From assembly GCA_031279185.1 (NCBI GenBank), contig JAITIY010000015.1:1-37367 (forward strand): DNA of 37,367 nucleotides, in the 5' to 3' direction. Positions 31,789 through 37,367 of this stretch are shown in pieces. Source of the stretch: Holosporales bacterium (GTDB taxonomy: Bacteria > Pseudomonadota > Alphaproteobacteria > BNTO01). How positions within the stretch are numbered: position 1 is the stretch's first letter; each line of letters begins with the position of its first letter. The notes under the pieces were generated by a model. That model was given only the letters and a program-made list of their open reading frames with translations. It made no database searches and was not told the origin of the DNA. A program made the position numbers and the translations under genes.

Positions 31789-32778
31789 ATGATCAGAATT
31801 ATACCAGATGGAGTAAATATCAATTTTATCGGCAATAAAGGGAAGATCTTTGTATGTTCTATCATTCTGACGGTATCGTCTGTCTTGTTTCTTTTGATTA
31901 AAGGATTAAACTACGGCATAGATTTTAAGGGAGGATACGTTATTGAAGCGAGGTTTCCTTCTCCGCCGAATTTAGATGACCTAAGAAAACAAATGGCAAA
32001 TAACTATAAAGGAGATTTTTCCCTACAACAATTAGGCGTTGATGGGCGTGATATTGTTATAAAACTAGATGCTGATGCCGCATACAAATCTGTGACACGC
32101 GATCCGAGCAGTACAGATCAACAGGTTCTAGAGCAACAAGTAAAGGAAAACCCACAACAAATTATCGATCAAATAAAAGAGTTTTTAGGTCAAAACGTCG
32201 AATATCGTAAAGTTGAAACAATTGGCCCAACAGTTGGGAAAGAATTAATTAACAACGCGATTAAAGCAATTATTTTGTCAATATTTGCAATAGCAATATA
32301 CGTAGCAATTAGGTTTGAATGGCAATTCGCCGTTTGTGGCTTGATCGCGTTGGCTCAAGATTGCATCGGAATCATTGGCGCTTATTCCATTTTATGGATA
32401 GATTTTAACGCCACGGCGATTGTTGCAATATTAACGACAGCATCGTATTCAATCAATGATTCGATAGTTATTTTCGATAGAATTCGAGAGAATATCAAAC
32501 GATACAAAAAAATGCCAATTGAGGAACTTATAAATAAAAGTATCAACGACACATTGTCACGTACTGTTTTAACCGCTGGGACCACTCTATTGGCTGTACT
32601 TGCGTTATGCATATGGGGGGGCGACGTAATTTCTGCGTTCAGTATTCCGATTTTTATAGGAATCGGGCTTGGGACCATCTCATCAATAGCGCTTTCAGCA
32701 CCTTTATTGCTTTTATTTAATTTAAACAGGGACAAAATAGCGATGCGCGGATTAACACAGATGACCGTTGTTAAGTAA
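31789..32778 (+). CDS. secF: Protein translocase subunit SecF
   Basis: GLNYGIDFKGGYVIEARF; VGPTVGKEL-like TIGPTVGKELINNAIKA; YSINDSIVIFDRIREN. Confidence 0.97.
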   Translation: MIRIIPDGVNINFIGNKGKIFVCSIILTVSSVLFLLIKGLNYGIDFKGGYVIEARFPSPPNLDDLRKQMANNYKGDFSLQQLGVDGRDIVIKLDADAAYKSVTRDPSSTDQQVLEQQVKENPQQIIDQIKEFLGQNVEYRKVETIGPTVGKELINNAIKAIILSIFAIAIYVAIRFEWQFAVCGLIALAQDCIGIIGAYSILWIDFNATAIVAILTTASYSINDSIVIFDRIRENIKRYKKMPIEELINKSINDTLSRTVLTAGTTLLAVLALCIWGGDVISAFSIPIFIGIGLGTISSIALSAPLLLLFNLNRDKIAMRGLTQMTVVK

Positions 32779-32806
32779 GGATGAATCTGATACGAGAACA
32801 TGACAA

Positions 32807-33535
32807 ATGAAGAGATTATTAAATAGAAAAGCAGATGAACTACGACCAATTTTTCTAGGACCAGGTTTTGTAAAGAACGCCAAAGGATCCTGTTTTGTAA
32901 AATTTGGAGACACACATGTTATTTGTACAGCAACGATCGAAGAGAAAATCCCATTTTTCCTGAAAAATACAGGTACTGGATGGATTACCGCAGAATACGG
33001 TATGTTGCCGTGTTCATCATCTAATGAACGAATAGAACGAGAAGCCGTGAAAGGAAAACAATCTGGAAGAACACAGGAAATTCAACGCCTTATCGGCAGG
33101 ACACTACGTGCTGCTATAGATCTAACTATGCTTGGGGAACGCCAAATAAAAATAGATTGCGACGTTATTCAAGCTGACGGCGGAACACGTACAGCTAGCA
33201 TAACTGGCGGATATGTCGCGATGTATCAAGCCGTTCATCAATTATTGAAACAACGAAAGATTGCAAAAAATCCAATTATGCATCAGATAGCAGGAATTTC
33301 GTGCGGTGTTGTGGATGGCGTCGCCAGTCTGGATCTTGATTATTCCGAGGATTCTAATGCAGAAGTTGATGCGAATTTTATCCTGGATAGCGAATTAAAC
33401 ATTGTTGAAATTCAAATGACCGCGGAAAAATCACCTGTTTCAAGCGCAACATTTAATGAACTTTTTGACCTAGCTAAAAAAGGCACTCGAGAAATAGCTG
33501 AGCTACAACAACAAGCTATTGCAACATTAAAATGA
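32807..33535 (+). CDS. rph: Ribonuclease PH
   Basis: GDTHVICTATIEEKIPFFL; GWITAEYGMLPCSS; DVIQADGGTRTASITGGYVA. Confidence 0.97.
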   Translation: MKRLLNRKADELRPIFLGPGFVKNAKGSCFVKFGDTHVICTATIEEKIPFFLKNTGTGWITAEYGMLPCSSSNERIEREAVKGKQSGRTQEIQRLIGRTLRAAIDLTMLGERQIKIDCDVIQADGGTRTASITGGYVAMYQAVHQLLKQRKIAKNPIMHQIAGISCGVVDGVASLDLDYSEDSNAEVDANFILDSELNIVEIQMTAEKSPVSSATFNELFDLAKKGTREIAELQQQAIATLK

Positions 33536-33681
33536 CGAAATGCAATTACAGCTAAAACCAATTCTCGGAAGAAATATACATATGAGGTTGATCTAAACAC
33601 TGTATGTGTTGTAAGTTTGGTAAACTTAAGGAGTTGCTTTATTGCTCAATCATAAATTTTTTTAAAATTGTTTCGTACATT

Positions 33682-34254
33682 ATGTCTGTAAAAATTATCC
33701 GGAAACGAAAAGCATTTAAACATAAGCACTGGAACGTGGTTACTGTGCCAAATGTTTTAACATTTGCACGTATTTGCGTAATACCGTTTCTAGTATGCTC
33801 ATTTTTCTTTAATGAATGTATTACCTTAACAATATTCATATTAGCTAGCGTAACAGATTATATGGATGGGTATATTGCTAAAAAATTTAAACAAATAAGT
33901 AGATTTGGTGCTTTTTTAGACCCAATCGCGGATAAATTGCTTATTGCTACTACGTTATTTATGATAGCAGGAACAAAAAAAATAGAAGGAATAAACTTGA
34001 TTCCAGCAGTTGTTGTTTTGTGTAGAGAGTTTATTATTTCCGGGTTACGAGAATTTTTAGCAACTTCCGGTAATGAGCTGTGTGTGATTAGTATTGCAAA
34101 ATATAAAACAACTTTACAAATGGTATCAATCACATGCTTATTGGCGAACTGGTTTATATATGTTCGATACGTAGGTGTATGTTTGTTATGGATTTCAGCA
34201 TTGCTTGCAACAATATCAAGTGTTGTTTATATAAAAGCTTGCCTAAACAAATAG
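33682..34254 (+). CDS. pgsA: CDP-diacylglycerol-glycerol-3-phosphate 3-phosphatidyltransferase
   Basis: NVLTFARICVIPFLV; CDP-alcohol phosphotransferase motif DYMDGYIAKKFKQISRFGAFLDPIADK. The likely start is MSVKIIRK at ~33682 (ORF track from 33604). Confidence 0.93.
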   Translation: MSVKIIRKRKAFKHKHWNVVTVPNVLTFARICVIPFLVCSFFFNECITLTIFILASVTDYMDGYIAKKFKQISRFGAFLDPIADKLLIATTLFMIAGTKKIEGINLIPAVVVLCREFIISGLREFLATSGNELCVISIAKYKTTLQMVSITCLLANWFIYVRYVGVCLLWISALLATISSVVYIKACLNK

Positions 34255-34318
34255 ACAGATCTGAACACTTATGAATCGTTTGTTTCGCAATACCATTTAT
34301 TTTCATTAACGTGTTACA

Positions 34319-35506
34319 ATGCCTTTCTCTTTCACATTTTCTACATCACCAAATTCCTGTATGCGAATCGGTAAGATAACAACTCCACACGGCATCATTC
34401 ATACCCCTGCCTTTATCTTTTGCGCGACAAAAGGAGCCATCAAAGGCGTCACAATGGAGGATATGCGTATTGAACAATCTCAGATTATACTTGCTAATGC
34501 GTATCATTTAATGCCTGCTGTTGAAACAATTCATTCTCTTGGTGGTTTTGCACGTATGTCAGGGTGGCAAGGACCAACGTTGACAGATTCAGGTGGTTAC
34601 CAAATTTTTAGTATGGGGTACGGATCTGTGTCTGAGGAAATAAAAGGGAACAGACACTTTCAAAATACTAAGCATAATGTAAAAATTACAGAAGCAGGCG
34701 CAACATTTAAGCAATACACAAACGGAAACTTATTGTTCTTATCTCCGGAAAAATCCATAGAAATTCAGGAGAAAATAGGGGCGGATTTAATCGTGGCTTT
34801 CGATGAATGTACTCCATACCATGTAGATAGAAACTATACTGAAGAGTCAATGCGACGTAGCCATCGTTGGGAAAAGCGAAGTCTAATGCATTTCAATAAA
34901 TTAGAACTACAAAAAAACGATGAAACACTGCCACAAGCACTATACGGAGTTGTGCAGGGAGGCGTGTATGAAGATTTACGACACGAAAGCTGTAATTTTA
35001 TAAATAATGAGGATTTTTTTGGACAAGCAATTGGAGGTTCACTTGGCGCAACAAAAGTACAAATGCAGAGTGTTGTGGCAACGACAATGCAATATTTGCG
35101 AAAAGACAAACCAATCCATTTACTTGGCATTGGGCGTATTGAAGATATTTTCAATGGAGTAGAATTAGGTATTGATACGTTTGATTGTGTTCATCCGACA
35201 CGTCTTGCTAGACACGGTGGAGCATTGATAAAACATGGTGATGCTGACATAGATACCAGCCACATAAACCTCAGGAATCACAGATTTATTGCGGATGATA
35301 CTCCAATTGGAAAATCTTGTCTGTGCCAAACGTGCAGGACATATAGCCGTGGTTACATCAATCACCTTCTAAAAAATCAAGAATTATTGGCAATTGTACT
35401 AATCGCACGACACAACGTTCGCTTTATGAATGATTTGATGGCGGCAGTTCGTCAAGGCATTACGTCTAACACCTTGCAACAAGTAAAAAAAATGTGGCTA
35501 AGTTAG
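34319..35506 (+). CDS. tgt: Queuine tRNA-ribosyltransferase
   Basis: TPHGIIHTPAFIFCATKGAIKGVT; TLTDSGGYQIFSM; GVVQGGVYEDLR; zinc site CLCQTCRTYSRGYINHLL. Confidence 0.97.
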   Translation: MPFSFTFSTSPNSCMRIGKITTPHGIIHTPAFIFCATKGAIKGVTMEDMRIEQSQIILANAYHLMPAVETIHSLGGFARMSGWQGPTLTDSGGYQIFSMGYGSVSEEIKGNRHFQNTKHNVKITEAGATFKQYTNGNLLFLSPEKSIEIQEKIGADLIVAFDECTPYHVDRNYTEESMRRSHRWEKRSLMHFNKLELQKNDETLPQALYGVVQGGVYEDLRHESCNFINNEDFFGQAIGGSLGATKVQMQSVVATTMQYLRKDKPIHLLGIGRIEDIFNGVELGIDTFDCVHPTRLARHGGALIKHGDADIDTSHINLRNHRFIADDTPIGKSCLCQTCRTYSRGYINHLLKNQELLAIVLIARHNVRFMNDLMAAVRQGITSNTLQQVKKMWLS

Positions 35507-35597
35507 TGCACATCAATTATACGCGGCTAAACGCTATACCATTTCGTTATTATAGCAATGTAAGTGTTTCAAACAATTAGCTCTTAATACTATAAAA

Positions 35598-37367
35598 CTA
35601 ACTATATTGTAGTTGGGGCAAATCAATTTTCACTGCAAGACGTGTCGCTAACATAGTTAGGTCTTCGTTTGTGCACGTTATTTCACTACAAATCTCATCA
35701 ATTTGATTACGTGGTGCAATAACTGAAATTTGAGGTTGCTGAATCGTAACGTCAGTATTACCAATATACGTATTAACTAATGCTACAACTTCTTCATGTG
35801 TTTGCTGCATTAACAATTCATTCGGCGTACTTACTAACGTTTTCATTTGGCGACCTGCAATATCCAACTCCACAATAATTTGTTCTACAGCTTGAACAAT
35901 CACTTTTGACTGACAAGACTGACATAACGTTCCGGATCTAGTCATATATTCTTGTATTGTTTGAAACGTATCTTTTAGTGATGATTCTATACCCTGTATT
36001 CCATTACAAACACTTAACACTGTTAGTACACTCTGACCTTTAAGTCTGTTTACAAGCGTAAGCAAACATAACCGCACCATCGAAACCAAATCTTCATATA
36101 AATCAGGTAAAAAATCACAGTCATTACGACAGCTAGATGTAAATACGTCCCAACTCGGATATTTTGATGTAGTGTGCATGGTCATTATTTCTACTACACT
36201 GTTTTCTAGTGTACGGAACTCATCGTTTATATATGCAAACAGACAATGTTTATCTTCTTGTTTTAATATTTCTATATTCATTGTAAAATGCAGCTTTTCT
36301 ATTGTTTGTGCGATAAATAATAAAAAATTACTGAACTGTTCAATAAAACCATAAATATCTGGTAATGTATCTAACACTGTTTTTATCTGCGGTAACTGTT
36401 TCGTTAGCGTATAAATGCATCTCGCATGTACATCACAACAATTGTGTGTCCATAGAGACCGTAACATACGCTCTGTCCTGTATATCATACGCTCTATCGT
36501 TTTCATTAGGCATGGAGTTACATCGGTTTGTACAGTTGGGCCGCAAAAAGGTATATCCATTAATACTTTTAAAACAGGAATGTGGTGATACAGAGTTTTT
36601 AAGTTTTCATTAAATGCAGCAACAAACTTTGTCATTCCTGGCCTAAGTTTATCTGGAGTATTTTTGTCAAGTTCTATACAAAATATATTCCACGCGACTG
36701 ATATCGCTGTTAAATTTTCTACAACGCATTGTACATTGTTTTCTATTGTGCGGTTTTCAGCATTTGGTTCTATAGTAAAAGGCACAAAAACATCAAACGT
36801 TGTTTTAATTTGAAGAAGTGAGTCGTTTAAAGCAAATAACACTGGATTAATTATTTTTGTCGGACAACTATTCGTGAAAGAGATGTGTTGCAAATAATCT
36901 AACGTTTTTATTAAACGTATCGAGTTGGCAATTAGATTAGGCCAAAAAATTTGATAATTTTCGGTAAATTCGATGAATTTTTCTTGATTAGTGATCTGTT
37001 CCAGAGCAGTTGATATGCATAATAAATAATCGCTGATATTACTAATTGTTAAGTTTAAAACGCTTGCGCAGCGATTATCAGAATGTTCGACTATTGCATT
37101 AAATATTTGCTGAATGCCAGTCTTCGCGAGGAGAACATATTCAAAATGTTGAGTCAACTTTGGAAATTCATCACATTTAGCACAAAAGATGCACTGATCG
37201 TCATTGTAATTGGCATTTAACCAAGCCGATACATTATCTATCAGTTCTAATACTACAACGGCAAATTTATTTATATCTGTAGAAAATCTAGCATGATGCT
37301 GAATCGTGCGGACAGTATGCCACATTTCATTAAATGTAAGCCACCGTTTCAAAATACTGTCAAAAGA
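35598..37367 (-). CDS. Large hypothetical helical, cysteine-containing protein (5'-truncated by window edge)
   Basis: At least 584 codons open to the right window edge; the ORF-track start at 37352 is a TTG, and the frame stays open upstream (SFDSILKRWLTF...). No family recognised. Confidence 0.75.
   Translation of the reverse strand, partial: SFDSILKRWLTFNEMWHTVRTIQHHARFSTDINKFAVVVLELIDNVSAWLNANYNDDQCIFCAKCDEFPKLTQHFEYVLLAKTGIQQIFNAIVEHSDNRCASVLNLTISNISDYLLCISTALEQITNQEKFIEFTENYQIFWPNLIANSIRLIKTLDYLQHISFTNSCPTKIINPVLFALNDSLLQIKTTFDVFVPFTIEPNAENRTIENNVQCVVENLTAISVAWNIFCIELDKNTPDKLRPGMTKFVAAFNENLKTLYHHIPVLKVLMDIPFCGPTVQTDVTPCLMKTIERMIYRTERMLRSLWTHNCCDVHARCIYTLTKQLPQIKTVLDTLPDIYGFIEQFSNFLLFIAQTIEKLHFTMNIEILKQEDKHCLFAYINDEFRTLENSVVEIMTMHTTSKYPSWDVFTSSCRNDCDFLPDLYEDLVSMVRLCLLTLVNRLKGQSVLTVLSVCNGIQGIESSLKDTFQTIQEYMTRSGTLCQSCQSKVIVQAVEQIIVELDIAGRQMKTLVSTPNELLMQQTHEEVVALVNTYIGNTDVTIQQPQISVIAPRNQIDEICSEITCTNEDLTMLATRLAVKIDLPQLQYS

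Noticed and set aside
32382-32915. 177-aa minus-strand ORF
   Set aside because: Antisense to secF and the start of rph, both clearly coding on the plus strand.

Overview
This is a compact, AT-rich bacterial chromosome segment. Gene content (DUF4167 protein, AddA-type helicase, AccA, Asd, YajC-SecD-SecF, atpHAGD order) suggests an alphaproteobacterium, probably a reduced or host-associated lineage; that placement is inference. About 27 coding regions are supported. Most are housekeeping: cca, era, dnaN, engB/yihA, groEL-groES with a CIRCE operator, rodA, addA, lolA, accA, tatD, asd, an ABC solute-binding lipoprotein, an XRE-type regulator, mutL, class III nrdD, an Rpn/PD-(D/E)XK transposase-family protein, atpH-atpA-atpG-atpD, yajC-secD-secF, rph, pgsA and tgt. 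The least ordinary observations are: (1) the ATP synthase operon lacks atpC after atpD, while a divergent epsilon-like ORF without the C-terminal helical domain lies about 23 kb away at the window start; (2) a ~620-bp non-coding region at 15969-16589 contains DnaA-box-like sites, a long imperfect palindrome and an AT-only tract, making it a candidate replication origin; (3) a large cysteine-bearing helical ORF with apparent degenerate repeats runs off the right edge; (4) a possible structured RNA or cis element lies downstream of atpD; (5) the Rpn-family protein has an in-frame repeat array. No tRNA, rRNA, CRISPR array or complete IS element was recognised. All calls come from reading the sequence; no database search was run.
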